From Bretschneidera sinensis (taxonomy: Eukaryota > Streptophyta > Magnoliopsida > Brassicales > Akaniaceae): a stretch of 64,000 bases of DNA. Shown one piece after another: positions 1 to 11,119 of the stretch. Both the position numbers and the translations under genes were made by a program. Every line of letters starts with the position of its first letter. Position 1 is the first letter of the stretch. The stretch is taken from the NCBI GenBank assembly GCA_023935145.1, contig CM043700.1, forward strand, positions 32,892,001-32,956,000. Direction: 5' to 3'. The notes under the pieces were generated by a model, which made no database searches, was not told the origin of the DNA, and was given only the letters and a program-made list of their open reading frames with translations.

Positions 1-34
1 GTGAGGTTCCCCAAAGACCAGAGTGAATATAATC

Positions 35-1182
35 CTAAGTACCTTTGGCTTTATAAATTAACATGTTGAAACTAAATCTCTTTTGTTTGCCAAAAACACA
101 ATTCTTATAAAATTTCATTTTACCTGTATTCTTTCCACACATCAAACCTATTTTGCTCAACAAAGTTAGTCCATTTTCACTCATGTGACCTAATATCATA
201 TGTTGTAATTTGGTAACCTCAGAATATGACATAGTGGAAGAAACTATTGAACTAGTATCAGTAATACTCTTTAGAACATACAAATTTGGCGACTTTATCT
301 TTGCTTTCATTATAACCAAAACACCTCTGATGACTTTTCTGATTTCACATTCAGATGAATACTTGTACCTTTTGGCATCAAAGTACTCAGGAAAATCAAA
401 TTCTTCTTGAAGGCAGGAATATGTCTAACTTTTATCAAAGTTCTTATCACACTGTCATGCATTTTGATATGGATAGTTTTAATACCAGTAATTTTTCAAG
501 GTACATCATCATATAGTAAGATAACTTTGTCATAAGGCTCATATTCTGAAAACCAGTCATTATTTCGAAAATTATGGTAGAGACAAGCTAAATGTATAAT
601 CCGATATGAAACACTGATTACCACAGGCAATAAGAACACAATCGTAGTCGTTAAGGTTTTCTTCACTAACATTAGCTTCACGTTGTTTCTCTTTCCAATC
701 TCGATTTTGATTTTGATTCTGATTCTGACCTCGATTTTGACCTTGATTATGATTGTTTTCTTATTGAATTTTCTTTTCAAGTTCAAACGCTCAGACTTGA
801 AATGTCTCATTTTCTTACAGTAATGACAAGTCACATTCTTATTTATGGACTTAGATAGAAATTTATGGCTATTGTTACTTGAACCTCTTTCTTTAGATCT
901 GCCACTAGAACATCTAGTGACTAGGGTATCACCTTAACTCTGTTTCTCTATAAGAACTTCACGCAAGACTAAATCTAACAAACATAACTAAATTGCAGTC
1001 AAGGCCTTCTCTTCCATATCTAGCTTTTGTTCATTTGTCATCATACTAGGCATCTTCTCTTTCCTTAGCATTGCCTTTTTCAAACCCTTTTAGGTTAATA
1101 CAGTTTGTATCTTTACTTGCCAAAGAATGAACCTATTGGTTCCATCAAACTTATGAATCTCGTACAAAGTGGTAGAGTACAT
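35..1182 (-). pseudogene. copia gag-protease-pre-integrase remnant (C1)
   Basis: Reading leftward, a start at 1182 gives a Gag beginning MYSTTLYEIHKFDGTNRF. A zinc-knuckle remnant CHYCKKMRHFKSE lies near 834-790, with the last Cys lost. A protease-like segment (WFSEYEPYD, then VRHIPAFKKNL) follows at about 600-380. The GAG-pre-integrase motif LQHMILGHMSENGL and FGKQKRFSF closes it at 319-35. These are copia polyprotein landmarks for capsid, protease and the region ahead of integrase. The reading frame is broken by frameshifts and stops, and the Asp of the protease DSG-type box appears lost (HLAC). The start was chosen because it follows the primer-binding site at the usual short distance and opens the conserved KFDGTN motif. 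Confidence 0.75.
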
Positions 1183-1207
1183 CACACCCACATCAATTCT
1201 AACAATA

Positions 1208-1220
1208 GCTTTGATACTAG
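1208..1220 (-). other. tRNA-Met-type primer-binding site of C1
   Basis: The minus strand reads CTAGTATCAAAGC directly inside the LTR. This is a close variant of TGGTATCAGAGC, the copia primer-binding site for initiator tRNA-Met. It fixes the inner edge of the LTR. Confidence 0.7.
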
Positions 1221-1222
1221 TT

Positions 1223-1696
1223 TGTTAAGAATAAAGCAGACACAAAATTTACATCGATTGGAGTTAAAACTTCTACGTCCATGGGCAATGGTGAGAGATT
1301 CTATTATAATCAAATAGGAGTACAAATTAAGAGAGATAAAACTCTCTGTGCCAAAATTCCAAATACACCCGAATTTAGGCTACAACAAACTTAATTAAGA
1401 AATAAAATAACCTAAAATAAAATTAAAAAATTTACTTATCTCTATCTATCGCGCTACAATAACAAATAAAATAACCATATCCTTTCACGTTCTTGTATCG
1501 CAACCGAAGAAATACAAAGTTTCTTTTTTTTAGCAACTATCAATGAAGAGGAAAAGTCTTCTAATTCTTCTTGGACTACGAGTGCTAAAAGAACTCCACC
1601 AAAAACCTTAAATTTTCTTTATTGGTCTCCATGTTACCAACCACACCAATCTCTTCTTACCTTTTCCTTTATTTTACTTCTATTAGGACTATTACA
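1223..1696 (-). repeat. 5' LTR of C1
   Basis: The boundaries are inferred from minus-strand ends TGTAATAGTCC and TTCTTAACA (TG...CA), with the primer-binding site 2 bases inside. The length is about 474 bp. No second LTR copy is in the window to confirm it. The outer end is less certain than the inner end. Confidence 0.6.
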
Positions 1697-1698
1697 AT

Positions 1699-2635
1699 TG
1701 TTGGTATTTGTCTAAAGTTTTCATAGGTCCAACCATAGTTCAAAGATGGTTAAAGTCTAAACAAAGGTTGGAGGATTAAAGTTCAGCAAGTTAGAAGACT
1801 ACACACATATGTGTGCATCAATTTAGAGCAAGCGAAGGCCATGCGCACTAGTGTGCACACTTCTGCACACAAGTAGAAGAGTGCACGCATAGTAGCAGAA
1901 GGGAGTAGCATCAGGTCATGGCACAATGCACCTACTCCAGGGTGCGCCTCCCAGAATGGCTGCAAAGCTGGAGGAGGCCAAGGCGCACCTTGTAGGCAAA
2001 GGGCTGCACACATGGACAACCTGTTTTAAGACTCTTTTAGGTGCGTGTGTGCACGGTCAAAACGCACAACACCACTTAGAAAAGTGATGAAGGGCCATGA
2101 TTAAGTGATGATCTTGATCAAAGGGTAAGGATTGAATCTTAAGAATGACCAAGAAGTGGATGGCTATAAAAGGGGTTTCCTAGCCTCATTTTTCAACATT
2201 AGAAACACACAAGTTTGTGACATTGTGAGATCAATTGTAAACACATAGAGAGAATTGTGTGAGAGACATAAGCACAAGAGAGACTCTTTGTAGTGAGGCT
2301 GGTTGTAAAAGAGAGAGAAGTCTAGATTAGATAGAGAGCATTGCTAGTTCTCATCTTCTTCCTTTCTTCTCTTCTTGGTTTCTTCAAGAACATTGTGGTT
2401 TCTTGAAGGGGATTGCTGTAACTTGTAAGAACCATTTGATTTAGTGCAGAAAGTTCGGAGGAACTCATGGGGACATAGGCACATTGCCGAACCTCGATAA
2501 TAGATTGCTTATCTTCTTTCTTTCTTTGATTTTCTGTTCTTGTGTTCAATTGCTGTATTTCTTTCTACAAGCCATTCTAGACTTGGGTGTTTGGAAGTTT
2601 ACCACTTGGGGATCTTGTTAAGGTGATTTCCAACA
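1699..2635 (+). repeat. 5' LTR of C2
   Basis: It starts TGTTGGTATTTG and ends GATTTCCAACA one base before the primer-binding site, about 937 bp. A TATA box lies at 2165, and a GTAGGC...GCCGAACC segment typical of copia LTR R/U5 regions is at about 2470-2500. The first 170 bases are strikingly similar to part of the gypsy G2 LTR (20700-20875). Confidence 0.65.
2165..2172 (+). promoter_or_regulatory. TATA box in the C2 5' LTR
   Basis: TATAAAAG sits within the LTR about 470 bases before its end, at a plausible position for the U3/R promoter. This rests on sequence only. Confidence 0.5.
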
Positions 2636-2636
2636 G

Positions 2637-2648
2637 TGGTATCAGAGC
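2637..2648 (+). other. tRNA-Met primer-binding site of C2
   Basis: TGGTATCAGAGC is an exact copy of the usual plant copia primer-binding site, one base after the LTR end. Confidence 0.9.
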
Positions 2649-2874
2649 TGAACAGCTGGGTATCGGAGTAAGAACAAGAAGTTGATGGAGCCAAGACTCC
2701 AAAAATCAAAGATCAACTTCTTGGATGATTCAAGAACGATGTAAAGATCAAGATATGATCGTGTTCTTGAAGGTTGATTCAAGAACGGTGTTAAGATCCA
2801 TCTTTGATCTGTGTTCTTGAGGTTGAAGAAAGCACTTAAGGGTAGTGCATAAATCTGGGATCTTGTCCGTAAAG

Positions 2875-4118
2875 ATGGCTTCAAATTTCTATGTTGAGAA
2901 GTTTGATGGAAAGGGAGACTTTGCCCTTTGGAAGCAAAAGATCAAGGTGGTTCTAATGCAACAGAAAGTGGACTTGGCTATTGGAGAAGATGATGTTTTT
3001 CCAGCAAGTGTCACAGAGGACCAGCAGACCAAGATGAAGAAGTTGGCCTACAGCACCATTTTCTTGCACATGTCGGATGGTTCACAAGGGAGTGCGGAGA
3101 CTCGGAGGATCCGACTGTCATATAGAAGAAACTAGATGAGTTGTTTCTTACCAAAACTCTCCCTAACAAGATTTATCTTCTTAAAAGAATTTTTGCTTTT
3201 AAAATGGATCCTAGTAAAGAGTTTCAAGATAATCTTGATGTCTTTAATAAGCTAGTTCAAGATTTGAATAGTTGTAGCATTATTTTTCCGAATGAACAAT
3301 TGGCTATTATCTTGTTAAATTCTCTTCATGATTGCTTTGATAATCTGATTAATGCTATTGAGTATGGAAGGGGTACTTTAGCAAAGGAGATTGTGATCAA
3401 TGCTATAAGGGCACATGATTTCAAGGCCAAGATGAAGGAGACATTAAGTGGAGATGGGTTGTTCGTAAGAGGAAGGCCAATAACTCGGAATGGCAGTAGC
3501 AACCATGGCAACTACCGGGAGAAATCAAGAGGTAGAGGGCAGAACCATAGGAGATCTCATTCCAAGATAAGACTTAGAGGAGGAAAGATATGCTTCTATT
3601 GCAACAAGGAGGGCCATTTCAAGAAAGATTGCAAGAAAATGATGTGGGATGAGAGGAAGCCACACCAACAATTGAGAGGCTTCGGTTGCCAAAGGAGAAC
3701 AACAAGATGATGTTCTTATTGTGTGCTCAAATGTGAGCAGGAGGTAAGGTAGTGGAAAGTGGATTCTTGATTTTGGGTGCACTTATCATATGTGCCCTCA
3801 CAAGGAATGGTTCAGGAATTTCAAGAAGATCAATGATGGAAGGGTCTTCATGGGGAATGACAATTCTTACCAAGTGAGAAGGATTGGAGACATCCAATTG
3901 GAGATGTTTGATGGAGTCACAAAGCTGTTGCGAAATATGAGGTATCTTCCAGATTTGAAGAGAAATTTGATCTTATTGGGGCAGCTAGATTCCATGGGGT
4001 ATACATGCAAAGTAGAAGAAGGAAAGATCAAGGTGGTCAAAGGATCTTTGGTAGTGATCAAGGTAGTAAGAAACGATGGACTCTATGAGATGATCGGAGA
4101 GACAGAAATCAATGATTA
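2875..4118 (+). pseudogene. copia gag and protease (C2)
   Basis: The start at 2875 opens MASNFYVEKFDGKGDFALWK, the usual copia Gag N-terminus, about 225 bases after the primer-binding site. A frameshift near 3100-3140 separates it from the rest of Gag (3141 on, FNKLVQDLNSC). An intact zinc knuckle CFYCNKEGHFKKDC is at 3591-3632. Protease follows in another frame with WILDFGCTYHMCP near 3760, so the catalytic DSG box reads DFG (Ser to Phe). It ends with the LRNMRYLPDLKRNLI region. Capsid and protease functions are inferred from the family. This copy is not translatable as one protein. Confidence 0.85.
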
Positions 4119-4128
4119 AGCAGTAAGC

Positions 4129-4960
4129 TTGATGGCTGAGATGGATAAGTCAGCCCTTTGGCACACTCGCTTAGGACACATGAGCGAAAAGGGCCTGCAA
4201 GTTCTTAGCAAAAATGGTCTACTTGGTGGTGACAAAGTAGAGAAATTGGATTTCTGGGAGAGTTGCATTCTTGGGAAGCAACACCGGGTCAGCTTCAACA
4301 CCAAAATGCACAAATCTAAGGGGATTCTTGACTACATTCATTTAGACCTTTGGGGACCAGCAAGGATACCAACACAGGGAGGTAACATTTACTTTCTGTC
4401 TTTAACTGATGATTATTCAAGAAGAGTATAGGTTTATTTGCTTAGGAATAAATCTGATGCCTTGAATAAATTTGTTGTGTGGAAGAAGTTGCTGGAAACT
4501 CAAACGGGTAGGGTAGTTAAGGCTTTACGAACCGATAATGGCTTAGAATTTTGCAATAAGGATTTTGATAAATTATATGAATCAAATGGCATTCTAAGGC
4601 ATAGGACAGTTGTAAAAACACCTCAGCAAAATGGAGTTGCTGAAAGACTGAATAGAACCCTTATGGAAAAGGTTAGGTGCATACTAATAGAATGCGGGTT
4701 ACCAAAATATTTTTGGGGAGAAGCTGTGGCTACAGCTGCATATTTGATAAATAGATCACCCTCTAGAGCTTTAGAGCTCAAGACTCCTATGTAGATGTGG
4801 AGTGAAAAACTCCCTGAATTAAACAACATTAGGACTTTTGGGTGTGCTGCATGTGCACATCAAAAAGAGGATAAACTTAGTCCAAGATCTAGAAAATGTG
4901 TATTTCAAGGATATGGTGATGGGGTTAAGGGATATAGGTTGTAGTCCTTAGAAAAGAAGG
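4129..4960 (+). pseudogene. copia integrase (C2)
   Basis: GAG-pre-integrase LWHTRLGHMSEKGLQVL opens the region. The integrase core follows with its acidic residues visible: Asp in HLDLWGP, Asp in RTDNGLEF and Glu in QQNGVAERLNRT, the DDE set needed for strand transfer. In-frame stops occur at about 4429, 4792 and 4943. At the first and third a Trp would be expected (TGG to TAG), and at the second probably Gln. After the core come FGCAACAH and the FQGYGDGVKGY motif. Confidence 0.85.
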
Positions 4961-4962
4961 GC

Positions 4963-6258
4963 ATGAAACTGATTATAAGTAGGGATGTTATTTTTAATGA
5001 ATTATTATTTCCCTACTTGGAGAAAAATAACCTTGCAGGGGCTAATGAGCAAACCAGTCTGGAAGTTGTGGAGCATCGCATCAAGGAGAACTCGGTTCAG
5101 GTAGAGCAAAGGAGGCAAGAAGGTTCGGATAAGGTAGAGCCCTTGGATGAAGGCCAAGCTCAAGAAACTCAAGAAGAGGCTGAACAAGAAGAGGTTGATA
5201 CAACAAGTCGGAATGACTACCAGCTCACAAGAAACCGGGAACAGAGGGTGGTTAGACCACCTTTGAGATATGGGTTTGCAGATGCTAATGTAGCAACTCC
5301 TTGGATAGAAGGAAAGGTTGAACTAGAAACTTATACGGATGCCATGGAGTGCAAGGATTCGTCAAAGTGGCAACTGGCTATGGAGGAAGAAATGTACTAT
5401 TTGATGAAGAACAACTCTTGGGAGCTGGTGCCCAAACTAGAAAAATAGAGAGTTGTGGATTGTAGATGGCTCTACAAGATCAAATAAGGGAATACTCCAG
5501 GGGATGAAGTCTGGTATAAAGCTAGCTTGGTGGCGAAGGGGTTCACACAAAAAGAAGGCATAGATTTAAGCAAAATCTTCTCACTGGCTGTGAAGTACAA
5601 GACAATACGGATAGTGTTAGCATTAGTAGTCCAATTTGATTGGGAAATTGAGTAAATGGATGTGAAGACAACATTCTTACATGGAGAGCTTGATGAGACC
5701 ATTTTCATGAGGCAACCTGAAGGCTATGAGGAAGGAAGGCAGGGAGAGTTAGTGTGCAAATTGAAGAATTCTCTCTATGGTCTGAACCAATCACCTCGAC
5801 AATGGAACAAGAGGTTTGATTCCTTTGTAATCAGCTTGGGTTTCATGAGGAGCTACTATGATTCTTGCTTGTACTATAAAGGGCAGAAGGTTGAGGAAGT
5901 GGTGATCATCTTCATCTATGTTGATGACATGTTACTGGTTGGGAGCAGCATGGAGAGGATAAAGAAATTAAAGACTCAACTCAGTGAGGAGTTTTAGATG
6001 AAGGATCTTGGCTATGCACAAGACATCCTTGGGATGTGTATCATCCGGGAAAGGGAGAGAAATAGATTGAAGATCTCTCAAACTTCCTACATAGAGAAGA
6101 TGATATCTAAATTCTCTATAGAAGATAGCAAACCAGTGAAGGTTCCCCTTGCTGGTCATTTCAAATTCTCCAGCAATCAATGTCCAAGATCAGAGGCGGA
6201 GAAGAGTAAATGGATGAGATGGAAAGACCAAAAGGAAGGAGAAGAAAGTCAAATTTGA
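4963..6258 (+). pseudogene. copia reverse transcriptase, RNase H deleted (C2)
   Basis: The N-terminal linker (RRPPLRYGF-like) is followed by AMEEEMYYLMKNNSWELVP, MDVKTTFLHGELDE and SLYGLNQSPRQWNKRF, the copia RT blocks. The catalytic IFIYVDDMLLVGSS box follows at about 5910-5945. Stops interrupt at about 5446, 5485, 5653 and 5995. After APLAGHFKFS the frame degenerates near 6200. The RNase H domain, normally about 130 residues more, is absent, so the element could not have completed reverse transcription by itself even when young. Confidence 0.85.
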
Positions 6259-6293
6259 TGATGAGGTGGATAATTTAAGGCAAGGTAGAGATT

Positions 6294-6840
6294 TTTTAGG
6301 ATTTTGGCTCAATTCCCCACAAGAAATAATTCTAATTGGTTTGGGAAAAGTGGTTTCCTATTTTGTAATTGTTTATTCCAGTAGGAGTATAGTAGTAGTT
6401 TGCTATTGGATAGTTTCTTATTCTAATAAGAGTAGTAGTGGTAGTATTCTATGAGGTTGTTCTTTTCTTATTAGTATTAGGAAAATCTCATCTATATAAA
6501 GGGGGTGTTAGAAAAGGCTTGAGCCGTACTCATAATTCCTATATATATTTTAAACTAGAGGGGTTTACTACAAGAGTTAGGATGAAAAGTTTGCGTGTAT
6601 TGGGGTTATGGGTTGTCATGTAGAGAGAGCACTTACAACTAGAGATAGGTTAAGAGCTTTTGTTGTATTGGGACTTTGAGGTGAGAGTTTGACAGCTTTG
6701 CTCTTCCTAAAGTTGTAAAGATTAATAAAGAAGCGAGTTTGTTGGTGGATGTAGGCAAAGAGGTTGTCGAACCAAATTAATTCTTGGTGTTCTTTCTCTT
6801 TATTTTATTTGTCTATTTAATTGTCGTGGTTGTGTTTTTG
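6294..6840 (+). repeat. 3' LTR-like end of C2
   Basis: A purine-rich stretch (AAGGCAAGGTAGAG, 6277-6290) precedes TTTTAGGATTTTGGC, a one-base variant of a TGTTAGG copia LTR start. Inside are a TATA box (TATATAAA, 6493-6500) and GTAGGC...TCGAACC near 6750, typical of copia R/U5. The right edge is uncertain. By eye it does not align with the 5' LTR at 1699-2635 beyond that short shared motif. Confidence 0.55.
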
Positions 6841-6885
6841 CCTAAAATTTGAATATGTGGATTTTAGAAGTAAAATCCAAACAGA

Positions 6886-7300
6886 TACCGTGTCATATTT
6901 TGTAAAAAAATGACTGAATAGTTCTGCTTCTATTTCATTGATACAAGATATTTAAGATATTTATATAGAGATTTACAAGAGAGAATTTAGCTTAAAGACT
7001 AGGAAGACTAAGCTAAATATTGTACAAAATAAAACTAAATTAATATTCATGATACATGTGTGTAAATATTGGGAAATTATAATCAATGCAGGTCTACATA
7101 ATTCCTTTGATCTTCAATTATCTTTGACCTGCTATTAATATTTAATTTATTGTTTATGAAGAGATCAATTTTTCTTATAATATAAGTCGTTAGTTTGCTT
7201 GAAATTAATCACCCTTTCAATTGGATTCCATGTTCAATAACAAATATTTGGAAAGCTTACGATTCTTTTACCAGCCTAACACCTACGTTACTACTCTACT
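6886..7300 (-). repeat. possible copia LTR end, minus orientation
   Basis: On the minus strand the sequence ends in CTTGTATCAATGAAATAGAA...ATATGACACGGTATC, resembling the 3' end of a copia LTR followed by the start of a primer-binding site (GGTATC). No coding region follows, and the outer end cannot be fixed. It is a truncated or solo remnant at best. Confidence 0.35.
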
Positions 7301-7639
7301 GAAATTTGAGGACATTAAACTTACATCCATACTTTCATTAAAAGGTATTTTTTATTTGACATTAAAAGGTTTATAACAATACGAATTTTGCACAATTCAA
7401 GGAATTATAAAACAATTGATATATTAGTTAGGATACACCCAAAAAACCTTAACACATCATTTACACTCAAACAAAGATGTAATGTAATACTATTAACGCC
7501 TAAATATATGGAACCCCTGTTCCTTTTACGGATCATCACCATTCGCTAGGTAATTTTTTATATCGCATTTTGTTCATTAAGGTTGACATAGTTGCAGTCT
7601 TCGGAGACACGCTTGAAGCCAAGGGTTACATTATGTGGT
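7301..7639. other. no feature recognised
   Basis: AT-rich sequence without a convincing ORF, terminal repeat or RNA gene. Confidence 0.4.
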
Positions 7640-7935
7640 AGTAGATGATTATATCACGTCTGAAGTCTTCTTTAATAAGGATAACACATGTACATGGTAG
7701 TAGGATATTATTAAAATACAATAAAGAAATATAATTAATACTATTATTCTTAGGTAAGGGTAGTTTTGAACAATGAATGCTTTATCATTTATGTAAACTT
7801 TATTAAGACTTACAGTAATGGATGATTATAGCACATCCAAAGTATTAATTAATAAGGATGTCTAAGTAGTAGTTAGATATTAGCAGGATAGAATAAGAAA
7901 TATAATACTATATTGTTAGATAAGGGTATTTTCGA
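7640..7935. repeat. diverged direct repeat, period about 175 bp
   Basis: Two blocks, about 7640-7770 and 7815-7935, share GATGATTATA, TAATAAGGAT, AGTAGT, GGATA...AGAAATATAAT and a final TAAGGGTA. They look like an old tandem duplication. The second copy runs into the inverted flank of the CACTA element. Confidence 0.5.
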
Positions 7936-7944
7936 TTGTACTAA

Positions 7945-7995
7945 GACTCCTCTCCAATAATTTTGGGAAACTTTTTCCCAAACGCACTATTGGAT
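7945..7995. repeat. left arm of a foldback repeat around the CACTA insertion
   Basis: The reverse complement of this flank (TTTGGGAAAAAGTTTCCC and neighbours) aligns over about 50 bases with 13952-14005 (CTTGGAGAAAACTTTCCCCAAG), at roughly 70% identity by eye. The CACTA element and the 34-bp palindrome lie between the arms. The insertion target may have been a foldback or MITE-like element. Confidence 0.45.
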
Positions 7996-8029
7996 CACTA
8001 CAAGATAAATGGCAGACACTAGCACTTTT

Positions 8030-8275
8030 TTTAGCATATTTTGGCACTTTAGAGTGCTGTAATATGCGATACCGGCACTTACAGCAAGCATGGGATAAAG
8101 CACTAGTATGTGTGGTGCCGCAATGCCAGTACCGATGCTTAAGGTAAGCGTCGAAATATGCATTTTTTTGTGGCGCTTTGAAGCACCGGTATATTATAGC
8201 GCTTAGAAGCGCCGCAAAATTATGCATATTGCGACACTTTGAAGCGCCGCAATACAGTGGCTTTAAAATTACTGT
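8030..8275. repeat. CACTA left subterminal repeat cluster
   Basis: Several copies of a palindromic unit near GGCGCTTTGAAGCGCCGCAA occur here, for example at about 8170-8195, 8200-8215 and 8230-8250, with degenerate copies at 8040-8130. Subterminal repeats of this kind are transposase-binding sites in En/Spm. That role here is inference. Confidence 0.7.
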
Positions 8276-8508
8276 AAAGCAACAAAATATATCTTGCTTA
8301 TGTTTTTACACTATTTTGGGTTTAATATCAACACCTACTATAAAACCCATGTTCTTCAATATATATACCATCAAATCCATATAAATTCAAATATCAATAC
8401 AAAAATCATTTCATTTACACAAAAAACATTCATAGTTAACATATAAATTCATACACAACCATGTAACTGAATGAAGTCTGAAAAATTATTTTATCATTAC
8501 ACTTGAAA

Positions 8509-10920
8509 TCAAATATGAGATCCTCCATTAATGAACCACTGCAGTAAAGACTTGAGCTCATCAATTTGGGACAGCATCATTTGATCATCGTGCTTCGTCG
8601 TTATTTCTTGAATTTGATGCTCATACTTTTGATTGAGTTCTTCTATTTGTGCTTTCAAATTATGTAACTCTTCAGCATAAGCCCCATTGCATCTCATATC
8701 ATTCCTAATTTGAGCTAAAAATCCATACACGGCTGTGGGAGTAACTCCAAACCCTTAACCTCGTACATATCCAAAACTCTCTTCACCCATAAGCTCAATG
8801 AAGACTTCATTTTGTATTTGTAAATTGTAGCTAGCATCAAAAGATCCTGAAGCAGCAACAAGTTCAACCACACGAGCTTCAGCAGTCACCTACAATTATG
8901 AAATAACAAAGATTAAACTCCCCTAAAGAGTAAGTAGCTATTTGCAGAGAAAGTTACATAAAGCAAAAGGAATAAAAGTTGCTTATTAGATTTTATAGAA
9001 AAAGGGGTAGAATTTCCCCTCTTTTTCCATAAAACCTCCTACAAAAGAAGAACAAAAATACAATCCAAACAAAGTAGCCAGAGTTACAAAGATCTCTTGT
9101 TACTATAAACAAGCTAAAACAGACAAAACATGACTAAATCACCCCTGATGGGCCTGACCACTTCTATTTATATTGTAGAGTAGGGTACTAAATATATTGT
9201 CATATAGCAAAACTCATAGAGAATCTCACATTGCTTTCACATGACTCACCTAAAGTAGCATCAAATCCAAATTAATAAATTGTAATATAATCCCATGGGT
9301 GTTTGTATACCGGATTAAGAGGAACATAAGATTAAGAGAATGATAAAATTAATTAATTTCATCTCATCTGACATTTGATATTAAAAAATAGACATAAAAA
9401 TAATATTACCTCTATCATTTATAAAAACTATTTCATCTTATCCTACTCTTAATCTTATCATTTTTTTAATCTGATGCACCAAACATACACTAAAGTTTTA
9501 AACTCAAGTAATCTTATCATTAACCTAATTAATGATGATCAAAGACATCTCCTAAATTATATTCAATCACAACTTGGTGGATGACCTGACCTAAATAAAA
9601 GGGTGATGAAAGTGTAGAAGAAAAATTGCTTATGTATTTCCATGGAGTACTATAAGCAAAATAACCTCAAAAATGAAAAAGCAGTTCACATCAATCACAA
9701 CATGTAGGAGCCGAACTAGTTTTTTTTAACATACCACAGATTGTCTTAATGCTTCATCAATAAAAGTTACATCCTTGCGTTTATGAGTTTCAATAAAAAA
9801 AACTCTACGTGCCCGGGCTCATTTCCATGTTTCATCTCCTACCATTTATGAAAATAGTTCAAATAATGACTCAATACACAATATCTCAAATGAAAAATTG
9901 GATGAATGAAGCAAATCAACTCACATATTCATCCCTTTTTCTAGCAAAACTCTTTGATCTGGTTGTATGAGGACATTTTTGTCTTTCACATGCTGTTATC
10001 CCTATCGTAGAATATTTCTACAATAACAATAAACCAATTGACTAATAAATCATTAAAAGAAAATAGAAACAATGAGAATTCAAATGAACATAATTATGAA
10101 AAAACAACCTCACTCTGCTCAGAAAACCGATAGTTCACAAGTTGTTTCCACAAGTTTTGATCTACCCCTTTTAGAACATTATTGCTCAAAACTTGTTGTT
10201 TTGTTTTGTTCCTCTCTTTTAAGCACATACTTGTAGTCCTTCCATTTTTTTCGATCATCCTCAATAATATTTTTTCGATCGCCTCAATCATAGGATAATG
10301 AAACTTCCTCTACCACAAAGAAAATAAATAATACAAATAAATATTTTTGGTGTTAGGGAGTATATGCATGTACAACACCACAAAAAAGGGAAGAAAAGCT
10401 CAAATTAAGTTGTTGTTAATTACCTGAATCAATAAAACAAGGTCATTTTTTTAGTTAGAATGCACTTTCTTCCAATCCTTGTAACCAAGCGGACAAAGGT
10501 TCCCTCTCTTTGCAAGTTTGCCCAACCAGCTACTTAATATTTGGCCACCTTTTTTCACAGGTTGATTACGTGCATTGATGTGGACCACAATTTTCTCCCC
10601 ACGTTCTAAGGACCTCACTTGTGACGTTCACATGACATGTGTTTGCTTTCTCACCCTCCTTTCAGAATTTATACATTGAAAACATAAATTTTATAATTAG
10701 GATAACACTGTGATATCAAACTAGTTCTAAAGGGAATGTCTTATAATACAAAAATTACTAATTATCTCGTATTCTTCATTATCATTGTTTTGATTTTCTG
10801 TTGTTATTGGCTCGGTCTCAGAATACTTTGAGAGTAACGATCATCTTCAAGGTGATCCTCATGCTCATGTTCAACATCTTCTTGATGTTGTGAAGACCCA
10901 GCTAGAGATTGGTTTGACAT
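8509..10920 (-). pseudogene. TNPA-like Transposase_24 gene (Ptta/En/Spm family), multi-exon
   Basis: Exon-like blocks read leftward. The start at 10920 gives MSNQSLAGSSQHQEDVEHEHE. At about 10620-10440 is INARNQPVKKGGQILSSWLG followed by CPLGYKDWKKV. At 10291-10100 is LWKQLVNYRFSEQSE, ending at a GTGAGG donor. At about 9960-9905 is HTTRSKSFARKRDEY, followed by GTGAG. At about 9845-9736 is ARRVFFIETHKRKDVTFIDE, followed by GTATG. The last exon (8889-8509) opens after TTGTAG and carries ELMGEESFGYVRG, GFGVTPT and a C-terminal coiled coil rich in E/Q/L. This pattern fits plant Transposase_24 proteins, DNA-binding accessory transposases of CACTA elements. Stops in the last exon (about 8757) and in the FIETH exon make it non-functional. 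Exon edges are approximate. Confidence 0.7.
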
Positions 10921-11119
10921 AGTAGCTCTAACTGAGGGAGGAATATATTTTGACCTAAACATGTTGCAATTTGTATACATAAAAACATAAACATGCTTAT
11001 ATCTTTCAAAAAAGAGACGTCAAAGAGCTATACACATGGGTTTAAAAGAGCTATAAATGAGGTGTACTGCTGCTACTCAATACCATACATGTCAAGAACC
11101 CTAAAAATTTTGCTATACA

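Larger units (their letters stand above)
1..1696 (-). mobile_element. Ty1/copia element C1, 5' half, runs off the left edge
   Basis: On the minus strand the order is LTR (1696-1223), primer-binding site, gag, protease and GAG-pre-integrase region, which is the Ty1/copia order. The element continues beyond base 1, so integrase, RT, RNase H and the 3' LTR are not visible. It abuts copia C2, whose LTR starts at 1699 in the opposite orientation. Many stops show that it is a dead copy. Confidence 0.8.
1699..6840 (+). mobile_element. Ty1/copia element C2, defective, mismatched LTRs
   Basis: A plus-strand copia order is visible: LTR, primer-binding site, gag, protease, integrase, RT, then a purine stretch and a second LTR-like sequence. 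RNase H is missing. The protein breaks off soon after the RT thumb region (near 6200) and runs almost directly into the 3' LTR-like end. At least seven in-frame stops and several frameshifts are present. The right end is approximate. Confidence 0.8.

Noticed and set aside
1105..1317. Plus-strand frame across the C1 gag start
   Set aside because: It is antisense to the C1 gag start, primer-binding site and LTR end.
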